This document shows, piece by piece, positions 7,399 through 15,654 of a stretch of 64,000 nucleotides of DNA. The notes beneath the pieces were generated by a model. The model ran no database searches and was not told the DNA's origin. It saw only the letters and a list, made by a program, of their open reading frames with translations. The stretch covers positions 2,545,937-2,609,936 of the forward strand of contig NZ_JH109152.1 in the NCBI RefSeq assembly GCF_000190755.2, read 5' to 3'. The position numbers and the translations under genes were made by a program. Source of the DNA: Methylobacter tundripaludum SV96. Lineage in GTDB: Bacteria; Pseudomonadota; Gammaproteobacteria; Methylococcales; Methylomonadaceae. Within the stretch, counting starts at the first letter, position 1. Every line of letters begins with the position of its first letter.

Positions 7399-9327
7399 AT
7401 GAGGAATATGGAATTTAAAGAACAAATGCACGAATATTCGGTATGGCGTGCAAAATTGGTTCAAGCTGTAGAAATGTATCACCAATGGCGTAGTCGCTAT
7501 GGCATGAATGATCCTCACAGTGCCGATACCATTTTAAATATTCTTGATGGCCTGCAATCGGACAAGATCACGCTGGCTTTTGTTGCTGAATTTTCCCGCG
7601 GCAAAACCGAGCTGATCAATGCCCTGTTTTTTGCCGAAACAGGCGTCAGATTGCTCCCGTCTTCGCCGGGGCGCACCACCATGTCGCCTACCGAACTTTT
7701 TCACGATGAAAAAGGCGGCAATTATATCCGTTTGCTCAATATCGAAAGCCGCCTTGAAGACATTTCACTGGCTGAATTCAAGAAGAACCCCGATCGCTGG
7801 ACCCAGATTGACCTTGACTGCGATTCGCCTACGCAAATGCAGGAAGCGTTTAAGGAATTGGTCGCTACCAAGCAGGTCGATCGGGACATCGCCGATAAGT
7901 TGGGCCTGTGGAACGAGCGTGAAGCGGCAGAGCAGGGCATCATCAATCCGGAGAAAATTGAAATCCCCTGCTGGCGTCATGCCTTGATCAGCTTTCCCCA
8001 TCCGTTATTAAAAGAAGGCTTGTCGATACTTGATACGCCCGGCTTAAATGCTCTTGGAACTGAGCCGGAGCTGACCTTAAGCATGTTGCCCAACGCTCAG
8101 GCCATTATTTTTGTGCTGGCTGCCGATACCGGCGTTACCAAAAGCGACCTGGAAATGTGGCACAACCATGTTTGTCATAATCGTGGCGGCAGTAAACAGG
8201 GTTTAGCCGTAGTGATGAATAAAATCGATGCGATGTGGGATGATCTTGCCGATGAAAACGGCTATGACGATTCCATTCGCTCGCAAATAAAAACCTCGGC
8301 GACTACTTTAAAAGTAAACGAGAACGTCATTTTTCCCGTTTCAGCCAAACAAGCCCTGCTTGCCAAGGTTAAATCCGATGAGTCTTTGCTTGAGAAAAGC
8401 CGTCTGGCCGCATTGGAAAACTACCTGGCCAACGATATTTTAAAACAGCGCAAAAACATTCTACTGGGAACCATTACTCGCGACATTGGTTTTCTGGTTA
8501 ATGAATCGTCCAACTTAACAGGCGCTTCATTCGCAAATGCTGTTGCACAGCTTGATGAATTCAAAAAAATCGATTTCCAAAACGCGGATATGACCGGTAA
8601 ATTGATGGCCGAGACGCGGGATCGACAAAATCTTTACATGGCCAATGTTGAAAACTTTCAGGCCAGTCGCCGGGTTTTTGCCGTTCAAGCCCAGATGCTG
8701 ATTGATTCATTCGCCAAAGAAAAAATTGATGGCATCATCAAAACCACCAAACATGACATGGCAAAGAGCCTGACAACCTACGGCATGAAGCAGAATATTC
8801 GTAAATTGTTTGATGAATTGCGCGATCTGTTGCAGGACTCTGTCGATATTACTAACGAAACTAGACGTCTGGTCAAGGCGATACACAAAAAGTTTAAGGA
8901 TGAATACGGTTTTAAGGAGATCGAACCGCAGCTGTTTTCGATCAAGCAATACCAGATTGAACTGGAACAAATCTTTGATGAAGGCGAGGCCTTCCGCTCC
9001 AGCGCCAAAACCACGATGTCGGAACAAAGCATTGTTATCAACAAGCTTTACAGCACCCTGATCGCTAAAGCCAGAAACATACTCAGACAAGCGCATGCCG
9101 ATGCTACAACCTGGAGTAACGGCGTTTTAACGCCTTTGATGCATCAAATTAAAGATCATAAAAAACAAATTGAAGGCCGTCTGCAAATGTTGAGAAAAAT
9201 CAACGAATCGAAAGACAGCATTACAGAAAACATTGCCAGCCTTGAAGCGGAGCTGGGGCCGTTAAAACGGCAAAGCGAGGAATTGGCTATCATCATTAAC
9301 GCGATGCAGCTGGATGTCGGCAGCTAA
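7399..9327 (+). CDS. Dynamin-like large GTPase
   Basis: 642 residues. The GTPase domain is N-terminal: G1 P-loop AEFSRGKTELINAL (about residues 63-77; first Gly of the usual GxxxxGK replaced by Ala), a T-rich G2 region (GRTTMSPTE), G3 LDTPGLNALG and G4 VVMNKIDAMWDD. The rest is predicted largely helical with a coiled-coil C-terminus (MLRKINESKDSITENI onward). Bacterial dynamin-like proteins remodel or protect membranes; no specific role can be assigned. It stands alone between pyrE and trmB. ATG at 7399 is used; an ATG three codons later is equally possible. Family confident, function open. Confidence 0.88.
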   Translation: MRNMEFKEQMHEYSVWRAKLVQAVEMYHQWRSRYGMNDPHSADTILNILDGLQSDKITLAFVAEFSRGKTELINALFFAETGVRLLPSSPGRTTMSPTELFHDEKGGNYIRLLNIESRLEDISLAEFKKNPDRWTQIDLDCDSPTQMQEAFKELVATKQVDRDIADKLGLWNEREAAEQGIINPEKIEIPCWRHALISFPHPLLKEGLSILDTPGLNALGTEPELTLSMLPNAQAIIFVLAADTGVTKSDLEMWHNHVCHNRGGSKQGLAVVMNKIDAMWDDLADENGYDDSIRSQIKTSATTLKVNENVIFPVSAKQALLAKVKSDESLLEKSRLAALENYLANDILKQRKNILLGTITRDIGFLVNESSNLTGASFANAVAQLDEFKKIDFQNADMTGKLMAETRDRQNLYMANVENFQASRRVFAVQAQMLIDSFAKEKIDGIIKTTKHDMAKSLTTYGMKQNIRKLFDELRDLLQDSVDITNETRRLVKAIHKKFKDEYGFKEIEPQLFSIKQYQIELEQIFDEGEAFRSSAKTTMSEQSIVINKLYSTLIAKARNILRQAHADATTWSNGVLTPLMHQIKDHKKQIEGRLQMLRKINESKDSITENIASLEAELGPLKRQSEELAIIINAMQLDVGS

Positions 9328-9340
9328 ACGGGCATAAGGT

Positions 9341-9392
9341 TCAAGCTGTTAGCTTGTGGATGGATAGAAGCGTTAGCCGAAACCCATCCTGG
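9341..9392. repeat. Degenerate GGATGGRTAGARC...GAAACCCATC repeat
   Basis: GTGGATGGATAGAAGC followed by CGAAACCCATCC resembles the better preserved repeat at 62420-62515 (GGATGGGTAGAGC...GAAACC). It sits between the converging ends of the GTPase and trmB genes. It is too degenerate to call a terminator. Confidence 0.45.
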
Positions 9393-9398
9393 TTCTGT

Positions 9399-10088
9399 TC
9401 ATTTTCTTCTAAAAATCAAATCCCAAACGCCGTGCCCCAAGCGTAAACCGCGCTGCTCGAATCTTGTTAACGGGCGGTATTCAGGGCGTTCGCAATAGTC
9501 GCCGGTTTGGTTGGCATTGCCAAGACCCGCTCCTGCCGACAATATTTCCAGCATGTGTTCCGCATAATTTTGCCAATCGGTTGCCGCATGAAAATAACCG
9601 TTTAGCTGCAATTTCCGGGCTAATAATTCAACAAAACTGGGGCGGACGATACGCCGTTTATGATGCTTCTTTTTCGGCCACGGGTCGGGAAAGAACAAAT
9701 GTACGCCGGCTAAGCTGTTATCGGCAACCTTGTGTTCAATAATATCAATCGCATCGTGACAATAGATCCTGACGTTGGTCAGGCCTTGTTGATCCAACAG
9801 TAGCATTAAATGCCCGACACCCGGTTTATGCACTTCAATGCCGATATAATCATTATCAGGATTGGCTGCCGCCATCTTCGCCAGGCTGTCGCCGGTGCCG
9901 AAACCTATTTCAACAATCAACGGCGCTGCACGGCCGAAAACCTGGTTAAAATCATAGTCGGCATCAGGATCGAGACAATACCTGTCCCAATGATTATCCA
10001 GAGCCAATTGTTGGCCTTGGGTGATTCGTCCTTGCCGACGGATAAAGCTGCGGATTCTGTGCGTGGGAGATTGTTCGGTAGAAAGCAT
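9399..10088 (-). CDS. trmB: tRNA (guanine-N7-)-methyltransferase
   Basis: Methylates G46 in the tRNA variable loop with SAM. Motifs: VEIGFGTGDSLAKMA (SAM motif I), YIGIEVHKPGVGHL and the family signature FFPDPWPKKKHHKRR. I use the ATG at 10088 (MLSTEQSPTHRIRSF), giving 229 residues, the usual length. An upstream in-frame start at 10133 would add an unconserved 15-residue leader. Converges with the GTPase gene; a large composite repeat lies upstream. Confidence 0.94.
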   Translation of the reverse strand: MLSTEQSPTHRIRSFIRRQGRITQGQQLALDNHWDRYCLDPDADYDFNQVFGRAAPLIVEIGFGTGDSLAKMAAANPDNDYIGIEVHKPGVGHLMLLLDQQGLTNVRIYCHDAIDIIEHKVADNSLAGVHLFFPDPWPKKKHHKRRIVRPSFVELLARKLQLNGYFHAATDWQNYAEHMLEILSAGAGLGNANQTGDYCERPEYRPLTRFEQRGLRLGHGVWDLIFRRK

Positions 10089-10132
10089 AAAAATACTATG
10101 ATCAGGGGTAGGGATGGATTCGAAGCTCCACA

Positions 10133-10325
10133 CACATCAACTTAAGCAGAAGGTCCGTATATTCAATCAATAAAAAACAGATTGAATAATTCACCACGAA
10201 GACACGAAGTTCACGAAGAAAAATCAAAGTAAAAACTTCGTGTCTCGGCAATTGCTCCTGCATTGCTCTACCTCCTGCATCCATGCAGTCGTTCGTGGTG
10301 ATATGTTTTGTTAAGTTGATGCTTA
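10133..10325. repeat. Composite repeat: CACGAA-family inverted repeat with nested 46-bp element
   Basis: Outer ends carry CATCAACTTAAGCA and TTAAGTTGATGCTTATG. Inside, ACCACGAAGACACGAAG and the matching TTCGTGTCT...TTCGTGGTG arms form a CACGAA-family inverted repeat. Its right arm is split by a 46-bp segment (10246-10291), from CGGCAATTGCTCCTG to CATGCAGTCG, which recurs at 19549-19594 in a different context. The element lies between trmB and thiSG, both minus strand. Confidence 0.8.
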
Positions 10326-10348
10326 TGAGGAGAGCAGCCTCTATGCAA

Positions 10349-11326
10349 TTAAAAAAACAAGCCGTCTATCGGCGATGAGGCGGAAGCAAAACGCTTTCTT
10401 GGCATACGTCCCGCTAAAAACGCTTCCCTACCCGCTTCGATGCCTTTGCGCATGGCCGAAGCCATCAGTATCGGATTTTTAGCGGCGGCAATCGCGGTAT
10501 TCATCAATACGCCGTCGCAACCCAGCTCCATCGCAATCGCAGCATCAGATGCCGTGCCGACACCCGCATCAACCAAAATGGGCACCTTGGCATTTTCAAC
10601 AATGGTCAGAATATTATAGGGATTACGGATCCCCAAGCCGGAGCCAATTGGCGCGGCCAGCGGCATGACCGCGATGCAGCCAATCTCTTCCAGCCGTTTG
10701 GCGGCAATCGGGTCGTCATTGGTGTACACCATCACATCAAAGCCGTCTTTGACCAGCAGTTCGGCGGCGATATAGGTTTCCGCCACATCAGGAAACAAGG
10801 TGGTTTGGTCGGCCAACACTTCCAGTTTGACCAGCTTGTGTCCGCCGAGCAATTCCCGGCCCAGGCGGCAGGTTCTTACCGCATCTTCCGCGGTATAGCA
10901 ACCGGCGGTATTGGGTAGGATGGTGTATTTATCCGGCGAAATGACATCCAGTAAATTAGGCTCGCCGGGATTCTGGCCGATATTGGTGCGGCGAATCGCC
11001 ACTGTCACAATTTGTGCGCCGCTGGCCTCGATGGCCAAACGGGTTTCTTCCATATCCTTGTATTTGCCGGTGCCGACCAGCAATCTTGAATGATACTTTA
11101 CCCCGGCTAGCACAAAGGAATCATCCTGTCCGCCGCCAATCGCATGGACAATTTCCAGGCGATCTCCGGTCTGTAATACTTGGGTATCGTATTGCTGGAA
11201 CGGCAAAATTTCCTTATTCAATTCAATCGCAATTTTTTTGCCGGTTAAGCCCAACTCGGCAACCACATCGGCAACCTTGCTGTTTTCAGCGCAGTCGCGG
11301 GTTTCGCCGTTCACATAAATCATCAT
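10349..11326 (-). CDS. thiG: ThiS-ThiG fusion: sulfur carrier protein / thiazole synthase
   Basis: Residues 1-66 are a ThiS ubiquitin-like sulfur carrier ([11 protein letters not shown], ending HAIGGG); residues 67-325 are ThiG, a TIM barrel ([34 protein letters not shown] with the Schiff-base Lys, [12 protein letters not shown]). Together they form the thiazole phosphate of thiamine. ThiS normally needs a free C-terminal Gly-Gly for thiocarboxylation; here the glycines run straight into ThiG with no stop. Such fusions are annotated in some proteobacteria. The ATG at 11326 overlaps the aroG stop as ATGA, fixing the start. Tail SPIDGLFF is slightly unusual. Confidence 0.94.
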   Translation of the reverse strand: MMIYVNGETRDCAENSKVADVVAELGLTGKKIAIELNKEILPFQQYDTQVLQTGDRLEIVHAIGGGQDDSFVLAGVKYHSRLLVGTGKYKDMEETRLAIEASGAQIVTVAIRRTNIGQNPGEPNLLDVISPDKYTILPNTAGCYTAEDAVRTCRLGRELLGGHKLVKLEVLADQTTLFPDVAETYIAAELLVKDGFDVMVYTNDDPIAAKRLEEIGCIAVMPLAAPIGSGLGIRNPYNILTIVENAKVPILVDAGVGTASDAAIAMELGCDGVLMNTAIAAAKNPILMASAMRKGIEAGREAFLAGRMPRKRFASASSPIDGLFF

Positions 11327-12411
11327 CTGCTTAAACTCCGGCTGGTGTCCACGGTTCTGCGTTTTTGCACCGCTTGCGCCAGCTCTCTTAACAACGGAAC
11401 GGTATCATCCCAGGACAAGCAGGCATCGGTAATGCTTTGGCCGTAGACTAGCGGCTGACCGTCAACAACCTTTTGGCTGCCTGCCTTAAGATGGCTCTCG
11501 ATCATCACGCCCATAATCCGGTGGTCGCCGTTGGTGATTTGTTGGGCGACATCGTCGCCGACGATCAACTGCCGCTGGCATTGTTTCAAGCTATTGGCAT
11601 GACTGAAGTCGATCATGATATTCGGCTTTAGTTCCGCATTCACCAAGCCCTCAGCGACCTGCTCCACACTGACCGCATCATAATTAGGGCGATCATTACC
11701 GCCTCTTAAAATGATATGCACGTCTTCATTGCCGGTGGTTGAGAAAATAGCCGAATGACCGGCTTTATTCAGCGAGATAAAGTGATGCGGACTCATCGCC
11801 GCGCCTATCGCATCAATGGCGATTTTTATCGTACCGTCGGTGGAATTTTTAAAGCCGATAGGACAAGATACGCCCGACGCCAGTTCGCGGTGTCCCTGAC
11901 TCTCGGTGGTTCTCGCACCGATTGCGCCCCACGCGATCAGGTCCGAAACATATTGCGGCGTGATTAAATCCAGGTATTCAGTTGCAGCCGGAACGCCCAC
12001 TTCATTAATATCCAGCAACAAGCGCCTGGCGATGCGCAGGCCTTTGTTGATATTAAAACTGGAATCCAGGTCAGGGTCGTTAATCAGGCCTTTCCAGCCG
12101 ACCGTAGTGCGCGGTTTCTCAAAATAGACCCGCATCACGATTACCAGATCATCTTCCAGCTCGTCTTTAACCGCCTTCAAAAGCCGGGCATATTCATGCG
12201 CCGCTATCGGGTCATGAATGGAGCAAGGGCCCACTACCACGACCAGTCGATCATCCAGACCGGTCAGTATTTTGTGGATGTCCTGCCGGGCCAGTGCAGT
12301 CGTTTGTGCCGCCGCCTCGCTAATCGGCATTTCGGTATGAACTTGAACAGGGGCAATAACTTCCTTAGTCCCGCAAATTCTCAAGTCATCAGTGTTATAT
12401 TTTGTATGCAT
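11323..12411 (-). CDS. aroG: 3-deoxy-7-phosphoheptulonate (DAHP) synthase, class I
   Basis: Condenses phosphoenolpyruvate and erythrose 4-phosphate, the first step of the shikimate pathway. Homology to the AroF/AroG/AroH type is evident along the whole length: NTDDLRI near the start, [45 protein letters not shown] and GVMIESHL. I start at ATG 12411 ([12 protein letters not shown]); an upstream TTG at 12423 is less likely. Which aromatic amino acid inhibits it cannot be told. The stop overlaps thiSG by four bases, so the two are co-translated, an unusual pairing of shikimate and thiamine genes. Confidence 0.94.
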   Translation of the reverse strand: MHTKYNTDDLRICGTKEVIAPVQVHTEMPISEAAAQTTALARQDIHKILTGLDDRLVVVVGPCSIHDPIAAHEYARLLKAVKDELEDDLVIVMRVYFEKPRTTVGWKGLINDPDLDSSFNINKGLRIARRLLLDINEVGVPAATEYLDLITPQYVSDLIAWGAIGARTTESQGHRELASGVSCPIGFKNSTDGTIKIAIDAIGAAMSPHHFISLNKAGHSAIFSTTGNEDVHIILRGGNDRPNYDAVSVEQVAEGLVNAELKPNIMIDFSHANSLKQCQRQLIVGDDVAQQITNGDHRIMGVMIESHLKAGSQKVVDGQPLVYGQSITDACLSWDDTVPLLRELAQAVQKRRTVDTSRSLSR

Positions 12412-12727
12412 GAAAGCTATCAACCCGTCACAGGATTATTGTCAGAATTTGTCATTTTAACCGATTTTAAAGTTCTTTTGTTAGAGTTCTTGCCGCCTTA
12501 AACACGGCTACCCCAAGTCCGGCCAATTGGTCCCGAGCAAAATCAAATTGACCGCTCAGGATATAAACCGGGTTATTTGTATACGTAAGCCTGTAGGCCA
12601 CATCAGCGTTGCAAGATTTCGCTTAATTAAACCGATAAATTTACTAATAAATAGGGTGTTGAGGAAACTTATGCGGACAGCGCTGTATCGTGACGCTGTT
12701 ATATAAATAAGCCTGGAAAAATTATTT

Positions 12728-12856
12728 AATCCAGGGTAAACACCAAAAGCACGAAAATCTTTAAAAGAGATACCCCCGTTATAGATCGCCACCCAGAGAG
12801 TGAATGACGGTGCCATGCAGCCACCGATTTATCCAATGTCTTTCGTGGGCCAACCG
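12728..12856 (-). repeat. CACGAA-family repeat sharing the CATTCACTCT core
   Basis: Read on the minus strand it goes CCCACGAAAGACATT, then CATTCACTCTCTGGGTGGCGA, then TTTTCGTGCTTTTGG. This matches the core and right arm of the repeat at 2511-2722 and, more weakly, that at 22246-22387. It is degenerate. Confidence 0.65.
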
Positions 12857-12932
12857 CGGCTTTTAAGATAGAGCCCTGTTTTTGGAGGTGGAGTCTGGCG
12901 AGCGGCTGATTAAGTCTGTTATTTAATTAAAC

Positions 12933-12948
12933 TGTGTTATTTAACACA
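12933..12948. promoter_or_regulatory. Perfect palindrome upstream of TonB receptor genes (possible operator)
   Basis: TGTGTTA-TT-TAACACA is a 7-bp perfect inverted repeat in an A/T-rich stretch about 250 bp before the receptor start. Such symmetry is typical of a dimeric repressor or activator site, but the regulator is unknown and it matches no consensus I can name with certainty. Confidence 0.35.
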
Positions 12949-13103
12949 CTAAAAACAGGTTATATGACGCACTTCCATTGAAACACCGCCCCGCGATAAA
13001 AGCGTATCGATTGCACAGGCTAGGCGCATCAAAATAATAGACAGCAAAATCGATTCACAACTAACGAGTAAGTAATTGATTACGATAAATTAAAAGATCA
13101 ACG

Positions 13104-13179
13104 ACGGTAGCCGCTGAAAGCGGGTATTACCGTGGGCTTGGTGGCTTGGCATGCAATGTGCTGTCATGAACAGGCCACC
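13104..13179 (+). promoter_or_regulatory. Tandem hairpins in the leader of the TonB receptor gene
   Basis: ACGGTA...TACCGT (13104-13133) encloses an inner CGC-TGAAA-GCG hairpin, and GGTGGC (13140-13145) pairs with GCCACC (13174-13179). The second stem ends about 20 bp before the ATG at 13202. They could be a regulatory leader; no known riboswitch class fits. Confidence 0.35.
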
Positions 13180-13201
13180 CATGACTATAAAAATTAAAAT
13201 A

Positions 13202-15565
13202 ATGAAAAAGTATCTACTATTGCTGGGAATAACTTATTTAGGCTGCGGAGTTGCTGCCGAACCTGCCAAGGCTAAAAAGACAGATAAACAGGCCCAGACA
13301 AAATCCGATAAATATCAAGGCGAGGAGATGGTGACCTACGGCACTGCGACTGATAGAAAGTTTCCGGATACCGCCAAGGCAACGCCTACCTATACTATTG
13401 ACGCGGCGGACGTTAAAACAAAAGTGAATGCGACAACGGTTGAGGATACTGTTAGATATGCGCCAGGCGTACTGATCCGCAAACGGTTTATGGGCGATCC
13501 GAACGGCACCCTGGGCATACGTACTTCAAATTCGTTCCAAACCGCACACAGCATGGTTTACGCTGACGGAATGCCGTTGCACAATCCTTTGCGCACCAGT
13601 TTCAGCGGAGCGCCCAGATGGTCGATGGTATCACCGAGCGAAATCGATTCGGCGGAAGTGCTTTATGGGCCGTTCTCATCGCAGTATAGCGGTAACTCAA
13701 TGGGCGGCGTGATTAACCTGAACACTAAAATGCCGGAAAAATTTGAAGCCCAAATGGATGCTACCGGCATGTTTCAGAATATGCACAGGTCAGGGCGCAA
13801 TGAAACGTTAATGGGCTATAAAACCTTTATTTCAGCAGGCGACCGGATTGATAAGTTCAGCGTTTGGGCCTCTTATAACCGTTTCGAAAACGAGGGGCAG
13901 CCGCAGACCATCAATGCGGCCGCTCTAACGACGGCAGCAGGCGGAACGGCAGTGACCGGAGGCGAGGGTTACCAGACAACGACAGAAGCCCCGGCGATTG
14001 CCTACGGTGACATCGGCGTTGCCCAACAAACGACGGATTTGTTTAAGGCCAAATTCGCTTATGACTTTACCGAAGAGCTGCAAGGACGCTTTACCATTGC
14101 CTATGAAGATCGCGTAGGGAAAGTTGACGACCCAAACAGTTTATTAAGGGACGCAGCTGGCAATAAAGTATGGGGAGGAGCTACCGCCGCAGGACTGTCA
14201 GCCAGTCAAAACTACAGAACAGCCGGCGGGAAACGGTTTGCCGTTCCCGGTTCGGTTTTCTCGGTCAGCGACTCGGAGCGTCAGGCGTTAAACTATGGCT
14301 TGGGTTTAAAAGGCAAAATATCGGATAACTGGAGCATCGATACGACCGCCAGTTACTACGATGCATTCAAGGACAGAACCATCAGTTCAAACCTCAATCC
14401 CAACCATCCGTTAAACCAAAACAAAGGCCAGGTTTCCGATGAAAAACCCTGGTGGGCCACTTACGACCTGAAATTGGCGACCGACAAATTCATGGGCAGG
14501 GATGATTTGTCTTTTATGGGCGGCTATCAGTTTAACCATGCCAGCCTGAACCTGGATGTCTATGACAGCAATAATTATAAGACTGGAGCTGTCGGCGCTA
14601 AAACCAACGACAGCGGCGGCGCAACTCAAACCAACAGCGCTTTTTCGCAGTTGGAATGGCGATTTTTGCCCGACTGGAGCGTAATGGCCGGGGGACGGTT
14701 TGACTACTGGCAAGCCATTGACGGACATGTACGTACTTTTGGCGCGACAAACAATATTCAAAACTATGCCGATCGCGATGCATCCCGTATTTCGCCTAAA
14801 GCGTCGCTGGAATATTCGCCAGACAACTGGACTTTCCGCTATTCGTTTTCAAAAGCCTATCGCTTCCCGATTGCCGAAGAAATGTTCGCCAGCTTATCCA
14901 GGCTTAACAGCGCGACTTTTTCTGCTCCCGGTTTGGGGCCTGAGGCAGGTTATTTCCATAACTTCATGACGCAGTACGATATTCCCAGAGGTTATCTGCG
15001 CGCCAATTTCTTTTTTGATCAAATCAACAATGAAATTAACAGCACCCAAGTAACCATCAACGGCCAGACGACAACGACTTTTCAGCCGATTGACCAAACC
15101 GAAGCCATTGGCGTGGATCTGACTTATCAACAGAACGAGGTGTTTAATCTGCCGATAGATTTAATGGCTAATACCACCATAATGAATAAGCAGATCACCA
15201 AACATAACCCTATCGGCACTAACAGCGTCAACTACACCGGCAAAGAGTGGGATCGCTTGCCCCAACTGCAAATCAACGGCTCGGCAACTTATCATATTAC
15301 GCAGCCATGGGCCGCGTCAGTGGGCGTCCGTTATCGTAGCGATTCGTTTCAAACTTTGACCAATACCGACACTGCGGCCAATGTTATGGGCGGCACCGAT
15401 GAATCTACTTTTGTCGATTTAAAAACCTCTTATCAATTGCCGATTAACCCAAAACTGAAAAGCACCCTCTCAGCGGGGATCGATAACGTTTTTGACGCCA
15501 ATGCCTTTGAAAACCATCCTTACCCGCAACGCACTTATTTTGTTAGTGCGTCGCTGAAATATTAA
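13202..15565 (+). CDS. TonB-dependent outer-membrane receptor 1
   Basis: About 787 residues from the chosen ATG at 13202, which gives a Sec signal peptide (MKKYLLLLGITYLGCGVAA). Earlier in-frame ATGs would add 17 residues before it. A possible TonB box is EMVTYGT. The plug has TVEDTVRYAPGVLIRKR, DGMPLHNPL, SEIDSAEVLYGPFSSQY and GNSMGGVINL; the barrel ends with DNVFDANAFENHPYPQRTYF and C-terminal aromatic FVSASLKY. The ligand is unknown; the plug resembles siderophore or metal-chelate receptors. It is followed 89 bp later by a paralogue, and further on by a lipoprotein, ABC genes and tonB-exbBD. Confidence 0.9.
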   Translation: MKKYLLLLGITYLGCGVAAEPAKAKKTDKQAQTKSDKYQGEEMVTYGTATDRKFPDTAKATPTYTIDAADVKTKVNATTVEDTVRYAPGVLIRKRFMGDPNGTLGIRTSNSFQTAHSMVYADGMPLHNPLRTSFSGAPRWSMVSPSEIDSAEVLYGPFSSQYSGNSMGGVINLNTKMPEKFEAQMDATGMFQNMHRSGRNETLMGYKTFISAGDRIDKFSVWASYNRFENEGQPQTINAAALTTAAGGTAVTGGEGYQTTTEAPAIAYGDIGVAQQTTDLFKAKFAYDFTEELQGRFTIAYEDRVGKVDDPNSLLRDAAGNKVWGGATAAGLSASQNYRTAGGKRFAVPGSVFSVSDSERQALNYGLGLKGKISDNWSIDTTASYYDAFKDRTISSNLNPNHPLNQNKGQVSDEKPWWATYDLKLATDKFMGRDDLSFMGGYQFNHASLNLDVYDSNNYKTGAVGAKTNDSGGATQTNSAFSQLEWRFLPDWSVMAGGRFDYWQAIDGHVRTFGATNNIQNYADRDASRISPKASLEYSPDNWTFRYSFSKAYRFPIAEEMFASLSRLNSATFSAPGLGPEAGYFHNFMTQYDIPRGYLRANFFFDQINNEINSTQVTINGQTTTTFQPIDQTEAIGVDLTYQQNEVFNLPIDLMANTTIMNKQITKHNPIGTNSVNYTGKEWDRLPQLQINGSATYHITQPWAASVGVRYRSDSFQTLTNTDTAANVMGGTDESTFVDLKTSYQLPINPKLKSTLSAGIDNVFDANAFENHPYPQRTYFVSASLKY

Positions 15566-15654
15566 CCGCACCTATGAAATAGTTTTTTTGGCGGCACAAG
15601 GATGTGCTGCCTTTCAATGCTACATCTAATAACAATAATTTTTAGGAGGACTCC

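Larger units (their letters stand above)
12424..13201. other. Intergenic region between aroG and the first TonB receptor
   Basis: About 780 bp without a convincing gene. It contains a CACGAA-family repeat (12728-12856), a perfect short palindrome (12933-12948) and two hairpins just before the receptor gene (13104-13179). An 86-codon minus-strand ORF (12556-12816) overlaps the repeat and is not supported. No tRNA or recognised riboswitch consensus (including cobalamin) was seen. Confidence 0.6.

Noticed and set aside
12876-13150. Cobalamin riboswitch before TonB receptors
   Set aside because: The conserved B12-box-type bases were not found.
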